The notes beneath the pieces were generated by a model. It saw only the letters and a list, made by a program, of their open reading frames with translations. It searched no databases and was not told the DNA's origin. Positions 25,337 through 33,299 of a stretch of 64,000 nucleotides of DNA are shown piece by piece. How positions within the stretch are numbered: position 1 is the first letter of the stretch; each line of letters begins with the position of its first letter. Location of the stretch: NCBI GenBank assembly GCA_004292955.1, contig RDXX01000039.1, positions 1 to 64,000 of the forward strand, written 5' to 3'. The stretch is from Oscillatoriales cyanobacterium (lineage in GTDB: Bacteria > Cyanobacteriota > Cyanobacteriia > Cyanobacteriales > Microcoleaceae). Made by a program: the position numbers and the translations under genes.

Positions 25337-26437
25337 ATGGCAAACCGAGTTTTGATTGTCGGCGGGCGCGGACGAATTGGCAGCAGCGTTGCCCAAGATA
25401 TTCTCACCTATACCGACGCAGAAATTACTGTTACCGGACGCGATCCCAATGGCTCTCTTCCAGCAGAGTTGCCGTCGGATCGATCGCGCTATTTAGCTTT
25501 AGATTTAGCAGACAGTGCAGCTTTGCAACAAGCGGTTTCATCCTCTAACCTCGTCGTGCACTGTGCCGGGCCTTTTCACTACCGAGACGCTGGCGTGCTG
25601 AAAACTTGCATCGAAGCAGGTGTTAATTATACCGATGTCAGCGACAGCCGCAGTTTTACTCGGAGAGCTTTAGACTGCCGGGAACTTGCTAAAAATGCCG
25701 GGGTGACAGCGATTATCAATACGGGCATTTTTCCGGGGGTTTCTAACAGCATGGTGCGCCGAGATGTGGAGCAGTTAGATACCGCAGAACACATTCATTT
25801 GAGTTATGTTGTCGGCGGTTCTGGGGGTGCTGGCGTTACCGTCATGCGTACTACTTTTTTGGGTTTGCAAACTCCTTTTGATGTTTTGGTTGATGGCAAA
25901 CTACAGCAAATCAAACCCTACACCGATCGCGAAACGATAGAATTTCCCGCACCCTACGGCAAAACAGGCGTTTACTGGTTCGATATGCCGGAAGCAATTA
26001 CTTTGCCCGAAACTTTCCCAGTGAAAACAGTTATTACTAAATTTGGCACTTCTCCCGACCTTTACAATCACCTTACCTGGTTTGTTGCTAAATACTGGCC
26101 GGATAGCTGGCTGAAAAATAATTCAGTCATTGAGTTTTTGTCTTATGTCAGCTACGGGATGACTTCTGTTACCAATAATTTTAGCGGTGTGGGCGTGGCT
26201 GTGCGATCGCAAGTGAGCGGCATCAAAAACGGTCAACCCGCAAAAGTGCGATCGACAGCGGTACACCCGAATGCTGCCACAGCAACGGGCATCGGTACTG
26301 GCAGCATTGCTCAATTGATGTTAGAGGGCAAACTGACAAAACCGGGGGTTTGGTCGGTAGAACAGGCTCTTTCTACTGAGCTGTTTGAAGCAGCTATGCA
26401 GAACCGAAACCTCAACATAGAGCAGGTTTTCTTGTAG
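25337..26437 (+). CDS. Saccharopine-dehydrogenase-like NAD(P)-binding protein
   Basis: 366 residues with a Rossmann start RVLIVGGRGRIGSSVAQDIL, an Arg after strand 2 (VTGRD), and VVHCAGPFHYRDAGVLKTCIE then GVNYTDVSD, the pattern of the saccharopine dehydrogenase/homospermidine-synthase-like superfamily. The reaction is unknown: true saccharopine dehydrogenases are part of lysine metabolism, but cyanobacterial members like this one are mostly uncharacterised. The C-terminal part ends with a domain typical of the group (GVWSVEQALSTELFEAAM). It stands alone before a long gene-poor gap. Confidence 0.82.
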   Translation: MANRVLIVGGRGRIGSSVAQDILTYTDAEITVTGRDPNGSLPAELPSDRSRYLALDLADSAALQQAVSSSNLVVHCAGPFHYRDAGVLKTCIEAGVNYTDVSDSRSFTRRALDCRELAKNAGVTAIINTGIFPGVSNSMVRRDVEQLDTAEHIHLSYVVGGSGGAGVTVMRTTFLGLQTPFDVLVDGKLQQIKPYTDRETIEFPAPYGKTGVYWFDMPEAITLPETFPVKTVITKFGTSPDLYNHLTWFVAKYWPDSWLKNNSVIEFLSYVSYGMTSVTNNFSGVGVAVRSQVSGIKNGQPAKVRSTAVHPNAATATGIGTGSIAQLMLEGKLTKPGVWSVEQALSTELFEAAMQNRNLNIEQVFL

Positions 26438-26527
26438 TTCGATCGGGTTTTTATAGGAAGTTTAGATGTTTGGTCAAGGGGCTTTTTTTGATGAACCTAA
26501 GAAGGACAGGCGAGACGCCTGTTCCAC

Positions 26528-26643
26528 CTATAGCAATCAGATCGGATTGGCACAAGATAAAAACCTTTTTGTCTTGCGAGACTCCTTGTTGAACAAGGAT
26601 TTCAGGATTTCTAGGACTAGCAAATCAATTAGGATTGCTATAG
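26528..26643. mobile_element. Small inverted-repeat element with CTATAGCAATC ends
   Basis: CTATAGCAATC (26528-26538) is exactly reverse-complemented at 26633-26643, enclosing about 95 bp without coding capacity. Flanking target duplications are not clear. Confidence 0.55.
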
Positions 26644-26965
26644 AAAGACCCAGAAGAGAAGAGTAAGGGTTTGAAATTGATAGGAAAACCGCTAGATGGG
26701 TTTTTTGTAGGAATGGGGATCGCCCCTCAGACAACCTCATAAAAGATGAGTTCCGCTTGTTTAACTAATCTATCTTTTGGTAGAAGTAATGGTAACAAGC
26801 AGGAGCTTAATATGTTGCACATCACGATAAATATCTCTGTTCGCTCGATCGCTCTTTGGTAGCTGCGACAAAGATGGCGCTTCAACCAAGGTTCTTGACG
26901 CGCGATCGCCCGATCGGGAAAACAAACACGACAATTTTTGCGACAAAATACGAGGAGACGTTGAT

Positions 26966-27031
26966 ATGAAGCGGGTTTTAAAAGCTCTTGGACAAACATT
27001 GAGTCAATCGATTTTAGATTTTAGATTTTAG
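26966..27031 (+). pseudogene. Possible 5' end of a lost gene (21 codons)
   Basis: GAGGAG stands 8 nt upstream of an ATG opening MKRVLKALGQTLSQSI. The frame then runs directly into TTTTAGA repeats and ends there. A good ribosome site with a sensible N-terminus cut by a repeat suggests a gene start whose body was lost. The family cannot be recognised. Confidence 0.3.
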
Positions 27032-27050
27032 ATTTTAGAGGCGACCCCAC

Positions 27051-27131
27051 GGATAAATTCGGGGGAAGAGAGGATTTTCGATTTTAGATTTGGGATTGAT
27101 TCCACGGATAAATCACGTGGCGGGTACTATC
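27051..27131. repeat. 79-bp dispersed repeat (second copy splits the NIL-domain gene)
   Basis: The reverse complement of this segment, beginning GTACCCGCCACGTGATTTAT and ending CCCCCGAATTTATCCGT, is nearly identical to 48234-48314. Internally GATTTATCCGTGG and GAATTTATCCGTGG are imperfect direct repeats. Confidence 0.85.
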
Positions 27132-27478
27132 AAGAAATTCTTGGTCAAAGCATTTTGCTGGTATTTTTCAGTCTAGGATGCACATAAACTCGATCGTGCG
27201 GGAGTTTTGTACCAGCGCTGCTGAATGCAGCGAAGTGTTTGGGTAAGGAACGCACGTGCGGACTTAAGTCCGCAGCCGGATTGCGGACTGAAGTCCGCAC
27301 TACGAACTGTTTTTTTATGGTAATCGAGCGGACATCATATGACACTATTTTCAAGGCGAGTTTAGCAAAGTTATTGGGGATTTTTAGCCCCTCTCTACAT
27401 CGGGAGGGGTATTTTTCGGCTGCGTTGAAATCGCTTTTTTCAGAAAGCAAGATTTGTGCGCGGTTGGTTGTCCGGCTG

Positions 27479-27607
27479 GGGGTGCAGCGGCTTGTGCAAG
27501 AAAATATATCTGTAGGGGCGAAGCATGACCGCAGTGAATATGAGATATAACTAATAACTTATATGCGGTCATGCTTCGCCCTCTTCAAACAAAAGTGAGA
27601 TGCACCC
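27479..27607. mobile_element. MITE of the GGGTGCATC family
   Basis: Shares the hairpin core GGGGCGAAGCATGACCGCAG with the copy at 8221-8342 and ends in GTGAGATGCACCC. It is flanked by the direct repeat TCCGGCTGGGGGTGCA (27471-27486 and 27608-27623), of which TCCGGCTG is the likely 8-bp target duplication. The left end is less well conserved. Confidence 0.7.
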
Positions 27608-27847
27608 TCCGGCTGGGGGTGCAAAAAAACTTATTAACAACGGAGTTTGAGATGGACATTATTTTTTGAATATTAGGCTTAAAATTAAACTAATTCAGGA
27701 CTCAGGCATCGATCGCATATTTCGGTCATTCTTCGCAATCTGCGCCATTCTATCCCAGCCGGAGCGTAAAGCGTCGGTTGCTTCAAGTCCGATAATTGTT
27801 AAGAATCTAAATCCTTTCATTCAAAATCGGTATAACTTGTGGATGCA

Positions 27848-29173
27848 ATGTTGGAAAGAGCTTGGACACTCAAGCAAAATTTAATTGACTTTGTGCTGGA
27901 TGCTGAGGGAGAGTTGGCGGTAGCTTTAGAAGCTTTTGCCGCAATTCGCTCGACGGGCGAGCGCTACGATATTGCTCAACAAAATCAGGTAATTGACAGT
28001 TTTACAGTCGAAGGTAAAGTCGGAAACAAAACGCCGATCGACCTTTTTGTCGAAAGTCAGCCCGATTTAACCGAGGGCGAGATCAGTTTGCTAAAAAGTT
28101 GGGGTCAAAAAAGCTTCACCGGCTTGTTTGAAATTACTCAAATTTCCCCTGACAGCTTCGAGGTGACAAACTGGCTGACGGCGAAGCACTACAATGTCAA
28201 GCCCAACAGCGCTAATTTCCTCCCAGAAATGTCTCGCTTTAAGTTAGGAGAAATCTTGCGGGCTCGGATTGCGCCTCTCACCGATGAGGCGTGGATACTC
28301 TCAGGGCCTCCGATTCCCATGGGGAAATTGGGCAAGCCGAAGTTGGCGGTGGCGATCGGCAGTTTCAAGCAAAATTACAAAAATAACCTGTACAGCGACG
28401 CCCCAGAACTGTTAGAGCAAGCTTGGAAGTCGGTAGAACAGTATCACGACGATTTTACCGAATTTTTTGGCGGCGACGAAGTGACGCTATCGGGATATCA
28501 CCTCAACAAACAGTTGGCCCAATTTCAGGAGGTAATGACTAAAAAACGCTTAGCTGATATCGGCATCGATGGAAGTAAATCTCTCGCGGATATCGTTGAA
28601 GATGCCGGAATCGATCCCGAAGAAATCAAAGCAGTCGCGATCGCAGCAGCAGGCGCCGATACTAAAGCAGTTGAGGTGGCGATCGACAGCAATGCGAGTT
28701 CAAAAATGGTAACGCCGAAAGTCGAATTGCCCGATCGCTTCAAAAAAGCCGAAAAGGTGACAGCGCTTTCTCATTCCCGCTGGGGACAAACCTTTTTGTC
28801 TAACTACAGCCAGTTTACCGAAATGCTCGCAGCCGAGGACTTTTCCACCATTCCCGGTTACGAGAAAATGGTTCGCAGCTATCTAGAAGATCCGGCAATT
28901 AATGCCTGGATTTGGTGGCGGTTAGCTAAAGTTAATCCAGCGAAATTATCACAAATCTTGCAAACAGTATTGCAGCGCACAGACTTTCAGATCGAGACCG
29001 ATTTAGATTCCCTACTGCAAGAGTATAAAAAACCCTTAGAACCCGAACTCCCGGAAATTGCCAGCGTTCCCCTGCACCTGCACAACTTATTTCAGGAAGC
29101 TTTAGGCGAAGTTCACAAGTCAAAGTCCAAGCCGCAGGACAAAAAGAAAAGCTCTAAGGGCTTTAAATCGTGA
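27848..29173 (+). CDS. Conserved hypothetical protein, 441 residues
   Basis: Not recognised. I chose ATG 27848 (MLERAWTLKQNL); a GTG at 27839 is possible. The N-terminal half reads like a soluble enzyme or regulator with a helix, then a mixed domain (TPIDLFVESQPDLTEGEISLL, FTGLFEITQISPDSFEVTNW, FLPEMSRFKLGEILRARI). A middle helical part has FAEFF-like aromatic residues, with an Ala-rich stretch (about 265-285). The C-terminus is a Lys/Ser tail (HKSKSKPQDKKKSSKG). The LxxW and ExSxFxLGEIL elements resemble proteins I have seen annotated only as hypothetical in cyanobacteria. Monocistronic; it follows the repeat-rich gap. Confidence 0.7.
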   Translation: MLERAWTLKQNLIDFVLDAEGELAVALEAFAAIRSTGERYDIAQQNQVIDSFTVEGKVGNKTPIDLFVESQPDLTEGEISLLKSWGQKSFTGLFEITQISPDSFEVTNWLTAKHYNVKPNSANFLPEMSRFKLGEILRARIAPLTDEAWILSGPPIPMGKLGKPKLAVAIGSFKQNYKNNLYSDAPELLEQAWKSVEQYHDDFTEFFGGDEVTLSGYHLNKQLAQFQEVMTKKRLADIGIDGSKSLADIVEDAGIDPEEIKAVAIAAAGADTKAVEVAIDSNASSKMVTPKVELPDRFKKAEKVTALSHSRWGQTFLSNYSQFTEMLAAEDFSTIPGYEKMVRSYLEDPAINAWIWWRLAKVNPAKLSQILQTVLQRTDFQIETDLDSLLQEYKKPLEPELPEIASVPLHLHNLFQEALGEVHKSKSKPQDKKKSSKGFKS

Positions 29174-29217
29174 TTGTGCGATCGCGATGGGGACGAACTC
29201 ACCGCATTTGATATGAG

Positions 29218-29267
29218 AGTCGGTTTTAACCGACTTTAGCTTTGAGGCAGGGGTTTAAACCCCTGCC
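29218..29267. repeat. Two adjacent perfect hairpins
   Basis: GTCGGTTTTAACCGAC is followed by a 22-bp perfect palindrome (29246-29267, GGCAGGGG...CCCCTGCC). They lie 45 nt after the preceding gene's stop and may help 3'-end formation, but they have no T tract. A further GGACT-type repeat pair lies at 29371-29437. Confidence 0.6.
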
Positions 29268-29445
29268 GGACTCCGGCACAAGTCAAAAGCTCGATCGAGC
29301 TTTTATTCCTAATCGGGCTGCGCCGACTCACCAAGCAGTCTCACAATAGAAAATTCAAAACTATTAATTAAGTTTGTAGTGAGGACTTTAGTCCTTCTTC
29401 ACTCCAACCGGAAGGACTGAAGTCCTGACTACAAACCTGTTCTTT

Positions 29446-29832
29446 TCACTCTTCAACTTGTCTGACAGCCATGCGTTGCAGCGGCAGGCTGAGGATGCTA
29501 GAAGCAGTCAACAAATAAGAAAGAACAGTAGTCAGCTTCAAACTCAGCAACAACCAGCTATCCTCTGGCAAGTGAAGTTTCAGCCCGAAAACAGATATGC
29601 AGTAAACTATCCAGTAAGTAAAGCTCATCTTGATCAGGATTTCTTCGCTCAAAGTACGCGCGGCGAAGCTATCCCCTAGGGAATCGTCAGCCCCGTCAGA
29701 GGAGGCATTATCGCTCAGCACGACTAGACCCGCAATAGCAGCGACAAAAGAAACGATCACCAGATTGTCATGCCAGTTAAGCTCAAGCATTTCTAAAACT
29801 CCGCTTTTATCGTAATTTTTGGAATTAGACAT
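29446..29832 (-). CDS. Small membrane protein, unknown function
   Basis: About 128 residues from the ATG at 29832 (MSNSKNYDKSGVLEML); a longer frame to 29931 reads through the divergent channel gene's upstream region and is less likely. Three hydrophobic segments are visible: NLVIVSFVAAIAGLVVLS, SFTYWIVYCISVFGLKL and LLLSLKLTTVLSYLLTASSIL. A soluble Asp/Ser-rich loop (SDNASSDGADDSLGDS) lies between the first two. It is divergent from the Kir channel gene with about 70 nt between them, so they may share a control region. No family recognised. Confidence 0.6.
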   Translation of the reverse strand: MSNSKNYDKSGVLEMLELNWHDNLVIVSFVAAIAGLVVLSDNASSDGADDSLGDSFAARTLSEEILIKMSFTYWIVYCISVFGLKLHLPEDSWLLLSLKLTTVLSYLLTASSILSLPLQRMAVRQVEE

Positions 29833-29903
29833 CAGTCTAAAGGATAAGTTTTCCCGCTCCAAGCAATAGTTACAATTTGACACAGCCACAGTTACAAATC
29901 GCA

Positions 29904-30797
29904 ATGAAAATTCACCGCAACCGCCCGCCACAGGCTCGTTTAGTCAATCGCAAAGGACAATTCACCTTGGGTGTTGTCAAATTGGGAGTACCTCGCCTGC
30001 ATTTTGCCGATCTATATCACAGGCTGCTAACTCTTTCTTGGCCACAATTTTTCATGCTGATTTGTCTGTCGTATGTACTCACAAATTCTTTATTTGCCTT
30101 AGCTTACTTAGCGGGAGGAGATTGCATTGCTAATGCACGGCCTGGTTCATTCAAAGATGCTTTTTATTTCAGCGTGCAAACAATGGCGACAATCGGCTAC
30201 GGTGCCATGTATCCGCGCACCGAGTACGCTAATACTATAGTTGCGATCGAAGCGTTTTTTGGTTTGTGGGGAGTCGCAATGGTGACGGGACTGGCTTTTT
30301 CAAGATTTTCTCGAGCAACCGCTAGAGTTATCTTCAGCCGCGTAGCTATAATCGCTCCTTTCAACGGCGTTCCGACTCTGATGTACCGCGCAGGAAATCA
30401 GCGCTTCAACCAAATTTTAGAAGCACAGCAGCGAGCTACTTTAATCCGCGACGAAGTAACATCGGAAGGAGAATATATGCGGCGTTTTTACGATTTGCAA
30501 TTAATGCGGAGTCAATCTCCTATTTTTGCCTTAACTTGGACGGTAATGCACACAATTGATGAGAACAGTCCTTTGTACCAACTTACCGCCAAAGATTTGA
30601 TCGAGCAGCACGCCGAAATTGTAATTACGCTAACGGGAATTGACGAGACAGTTTCGCAAACTATACACGCGCGACATTCTTTTGTAGCGTCAGAAATTGT
30701 GTGGAATATGCGGTTTGTAGATATTATTTCGAGAACTCCGGATGGCGGGCGGGTGGTTGATTATACTCGGTTTCACGATGTGAAGCCTGTGGAATAG
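29904..30797 (+). CDS. Inward-rectifier-type (KirBac) potassium channel
   Basis: Plasma-membrane K+ channel subunit, expected to be tetrameric. In the longest frame (TTG at 29877) the selectivity filter TIGYG is at 105-109, preceded by the pore helix (SFKDAFYFSVQTMA). The outer helix lies near 57-80 (FFMLICLSYVLTNSLFALAYL) and the inner helix near 118-142. The C-terminal cytoplasmic immunoglobulin-like domain has FNGVPTLMYRAGNQR, LQLMRSQSPIFALTWTVMH and the final WNMRFVDI. This two-helix plus Kir-domain layout is diagnostic of KirBac channels. I prefer ATG 29904 (MKIHRNRPPQA). It is divergent from the small membrane protein gene. Confidence 0.9.
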   Translation: MKIHRNRPPQARLVNRKGQFTLGVVKLGVPRLHFADLYHRLLTLSWPQFFMLICLSYVLTNSLFALAYLAGGDCIANARPGSFKDAFYFSVQTMATIGYGAMYPRTEYANTIVAIEAFFGLWGVAMVTGLAFSRFSRATARVIFSRVAIIAPFNGVPTLMYRAGNQRFNQILEAQQRATLIRDEVTSEGEYMRRFYDLQLMRSQSPIFALTWTVMHTIDENSPLYQLTAKDLIEQHAEIVITLTGIDETVSQTIHARHSFVASEIVWNMRFVDIISRTPDGGRVVDYTRFHDVKPVE

Positions 30798-30948
30798 AAG
30801 TTTTGATTTAGCGCTAGAATTAGGTGTATTGCAACACAAGCCGTAGGGACACGGCACTGCCGTGTCCCTACCTCTGTTAGATTTAGCCAGTCCTAGAAGA
30901 CCTGTAGGGCAAAACAAGTTAATATTTATGAACTCAATAACTGCGAAC

Positions 30949-31275
30949 ATGACACTGAAAGAATTGCAACCGCAACTTTTGGCGTTAACTCCTGAAGAAA
31001 AGACTCAAGCTATACTATTTTTAGCCCAAAGTTTAACCAACTTTTGGTCTGGAATTCAAAAGACTCCCGGCGTGTGCGGTGGCGATGCTTGCATCAGACA
31101 AACGCGCATTCCTGTTTGGGTGTTGGTGAATGCTCGCCGTTTAGGTATTTCTGAATCTGAACTGTTAGAAGATTATCCGACTCTGCGTGCCACTGACTTG
31201 GCAAATGCTTGGGCATATGCTGAGGCATATCCTGACGAGATTGAAACAGCAATTCAAGAAAATGAGGATGATTGA
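30949..31275 (+). CDS. DUF433 protein (tandem copy 1)
   Basis: 108 residues with an N-terminal helical segment (TLKELQPQLLALTPEEKTQA) and the DUF433 core GIQKTPGVCGGDACIRQTRI then PVWVLVNARRLGISESELLEDYP. DUF433 is usually the antitoxin of a DUF433/DUF5615 pair (such a pair sits at 62983-63572), but no DUF5615 gene follows here. I set the start at ATG 30949, which aligns with the start of the paralog at 31459 and shares the preceding AACGAAC-like bases; starts at 30928 or 30862 are also open. Probably an orphan antitoxin or regulator (inference). Confidence 0.8.
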   Translation: MTLKELQPQLLALTPEEKTQAILFLAQSLTNFWSGIQKTPGVCGGDACIRQTRIPVWVLVNARRLGISESELLEDYPTLRATDLANAWAYAEAYPDEIETAIQENEDD

Positions 31276-31458
31276 AAAGTGGCACGTTTTTATATTTGTT
31301 GAATGAAGTTATGAGTTACATTATTATCTATTCTTGGCTGGCAATGCGTACTATACAATTGGCACTTAAATAGGCTCAATAAATCTGGGTGGCAAGTGCT
31401 AGAATAGTTTGACGATCACCAAACATATATTTTTTACCACTTAGTACGAATAACGAAC

Positions 31459-31794
31459 ATGACACTAAAAGAATTACAACCGCAACTCCTGGCGCTAAGT
31501 CCAGAGGAAAAAACTCAAGCTATACAATTTTTAGCCCAAAGTTTAAGTAACTTTTGGTCGGAAATTCAAAAGACTCCCGGCGTAATGGGCGGCGAAGCTT
31601 GTATCAGACAAACGCGGATTCCTGTTTGGCTGTTAATAAGTTATCGCCGTCAAGGTGCTAGCGATGCTCATATTTTAGAAGGTCATCCGGATCTGAGTGC
31701 TGCCGATTTGGTAAATGCTTTTGCTTATGCTGAGGCACACATTGAAGAGATCGATCGAGGTATTCTAGAACAAGAAAAAGAAAGCGACACCTAA
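31459..31794 (+). CDS. DUF433 protein (tandem copy 2)
   Basis: 111 residues, clearly a duplicate of the gene at 30949 (same TLKELQPQLLAL start and TPGVMGGEACIRQTRIPVWL core). It differs mainly in the last third (SYRRQGASDAHILEGHPDLS) and ends in an acidic tail. The 183-nt gap between the copies contains no other gene, and both keep full-length frames, so both may be used. No partner toxin is adjacent: sbcD follows 52 nt downstream on the same strand. Confidence 0.8.
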   Translation: MTLKELQPQLLALSPEEKTQAIQFLAQSLSNFWSEIQKTPGVMGGEACIRQTRIPVWLLISYRRQGASDAHILEGHPDLSAADLVNAFAYAEAHIEEIDRGILEQEKESDT

Positions 31795-31846
31795 ACGATT
31801 GTTAGAAACCCATAAGTATTAAAATAAATAAAAGACTCCTTGTAAT

Positions 31847-33022
31847 ATGCGAATAATTCATACTGCTGACTGGCATTTGGGACGACGTTTTCGAGGGATC
31901 GATCGCACTTCTGAAATTGCGATCGCCCTAGAACAAATATTGAAACAAGCCAAGGAGCTCGATGTTGATGCCGTGTTGGTCGCCGGTGACATTTTTGACG
32001 TTCCCAACCCTCCAGCCTATGCTGAGCGCATTGCCTATCAATTTTTCTGCGAACTCCAAGCTGCCGAAATTCCCGCAATTGCGATCGCCGGCAATCACGA
32101 TTCAGCATCCCGCATCGACAGCATCGCGCAACTGCTATCCCTTGCCGGCGTTCGCGCTTTAGGTAAACCCAGGCGATCGGCAGACGGTGGCAGCATTACT
32201 CTGAATACCAAAAATGGTAAACTATGCGTAGGAGCGATGCCTTTTGCTTCCGAACAAAGACTCTTAGATGCCAATTCTCTGTGGCACTCTGGCGACGCCA
32301 ACCGCCGTCAAGATTACCGCGAGATTGTAGCAGATTTACTGCAAAATTTAACCACAGATTTTCGAGACAATACTGTGAATATGCTGATGGGACACATGAG
32401 CATTGACGGTGCTCGCTTGGCTAAATCCGAAGTCGCTTATTACACGCGGGAAAAATACCTGCACCCGTCGCAAACTCTGCCGCCAGAAGCTCAGTATGTA
32501 GCCCTCGGACACATCCACATTCACCAGCGCATTGCTAAGAATTCTCCCGCTTATTATTCCGGTTCTTTGATTCAGTTAGATTTTGGAGAAGCCGAACAGG
32601 AAAAAGGATTTTGCTTGATCGAAGTTGAGCCGGGAAGTCAAGCCAAAGTAGAATTTAGACCGGTGGCTTGCCACAAACCGTTAAAAGTGCTTCAATGTGA
32701 TAATGACAATCTCGATCAAATTTTAGAAGCTCATCAATATCATCCTGGTTTTTTGAAGGTAATTGTCGAATTGGATAGCCCGCAAATCGGATTAGCCGAT
32801 CGCGTGCGGCAAATCTGTTCTCAAGCGCTGTTAATTGAACCGCGCTATCGGGATGCACCGCTAGAACCAACAGAGAGCACTAATATCGATCCCAACAACT
32901 TCGATCCAGCAGCAGAGTTCTGCAACTATTATCAAAACCGCTTGGGAACGACACCACAACCCGCTGTATTGGAGGGATTTGAGAATTTGTACAAGAAGTT
33001 TAAGGAAACAGTTAATAGTTAA
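31847..33022 (+). CDS. sbcD: Nuclease subunit SbcD (Mre11-type)
   Basis: Metallophosphoesterase subunit of the SbcCD exonuclease/endonuclease, which opens DNA hairpins and processes double-strand breaks. Metal-ligand motifs: TADWHLG (5-11), LVAGDIFDVPNPP (45-57), AGNHDSASR (near 83-91), MGHMSIDGA and LGHIHIHQ (near 223-230). The 391-residue length fits. sbcC follows in the same direction after 277 nt that contain an inserted MITE. The association with hairpin-rich DNA is notable given the many palindromes in this window, since SbcCD cleaves such structures. Confidence 0.96.
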   Translation: MRIIHTADWHLGRRFRGIDRTSEIAIALEQILKQAKELDVDAVLVAGDIFDVPNPPAYAERIAYQFFCELQAAEIPAIAIAGNHDSASRIDSIAQLLSLAGVRALGKPRRSADGGSITLNTKNGKLCVGAMPFASEQRLLDANSLWHSGDANRRQDYREIVADLLQNLTTDFRDNTVNMLMGHMSIDGARLAKSEVAYYTREKYLHPSQTLPPEAQYVALGHIHIHQRIAKNSPAYYSGSLIQLDFGEAEQEKGFCLIEVEPGSQAKVEFRPVACHKPLKVLQCDNDNLDQILEAHQYHPGFLKVIVELDSPQIGLADRVRQICSQALLIEPRYRDAPLEPTESTNIDPNNFDPAAEFCNYYQNRLGTTPQPAVLEGFENLYKKFKETVNS

Positions 33023-33100
33023 ATAGGTAATTGGTAATTGGTGATGGGTAATTGGTAATTCTTTGCCATTGCTCGCGAGCTCGCGAACAAACTTGATAAG

Positions 33101-33216
33101 GGGAGCATCTCAGTTTTAATTTTATAGTGCTGTCCCCGCTCGCAATCTATCCAACACTCTCGAGCGGGGACAGCACTGTAAAGAAATTGTTTTTTTGCAA
33201 AAGTGAGATGCTCTCC
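33101..33216. mobile_element. MITE between sbcD and sbcC, with 8-bp target duplication
   Basis: The ends are GGGAGCATCTCAGTTTT (33101) and GTGAGATGCTCTCC (ending 33216), enclosing the hairpin GTGCTGTCCCCGCTCG / CGAGCGGGGACAGCAC. TTGATAAG flanks it directly on both sides (33093-33100 and 33217-33224). Noncoding. It sits in the sbcD-sbcC intergenic region and would form a large hairpin in a shared transcript. Confidence 0.9.
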
Positions 33217-33299
33217 TTGATAAGTACCCTAAAACTCCGAACAACGTAATTGTAAAAATCCCGAAATCTAAAATCCAAAATCTCAAATCTAAAATCAGT

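Larger units (their letters stand above)
26438..27847. other. 1.4-kb gene-poor region built of dispersed repeats
   Basis: No convincing protein gene here. It contains a palindrome related to the metH insert (about 26503-26528), an inverted-repeat element (26528-26643), TTTTAGA tandem repeats (27009-27040), a short open frame with a good ribosome site (26966-27031), the 79-bp repeat that also splits the NIL gene (27051-27131), a GCGGACT...AGTCCGC hairpin (27251-27310) and a GGGTGCA-type MITE (about 27479-27607). Open frames such as those at 27145-27450 cross these repeats and are unlikely genes. It looks like a sink for repeat insertions. Confidence 0.7.

Noticed and set aside
27145-27572. Several open frames on both strands in the 26.4-27.8 kb gap
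   Set aside because: They cross known repeats and the MITE, and show no protein-like composition.
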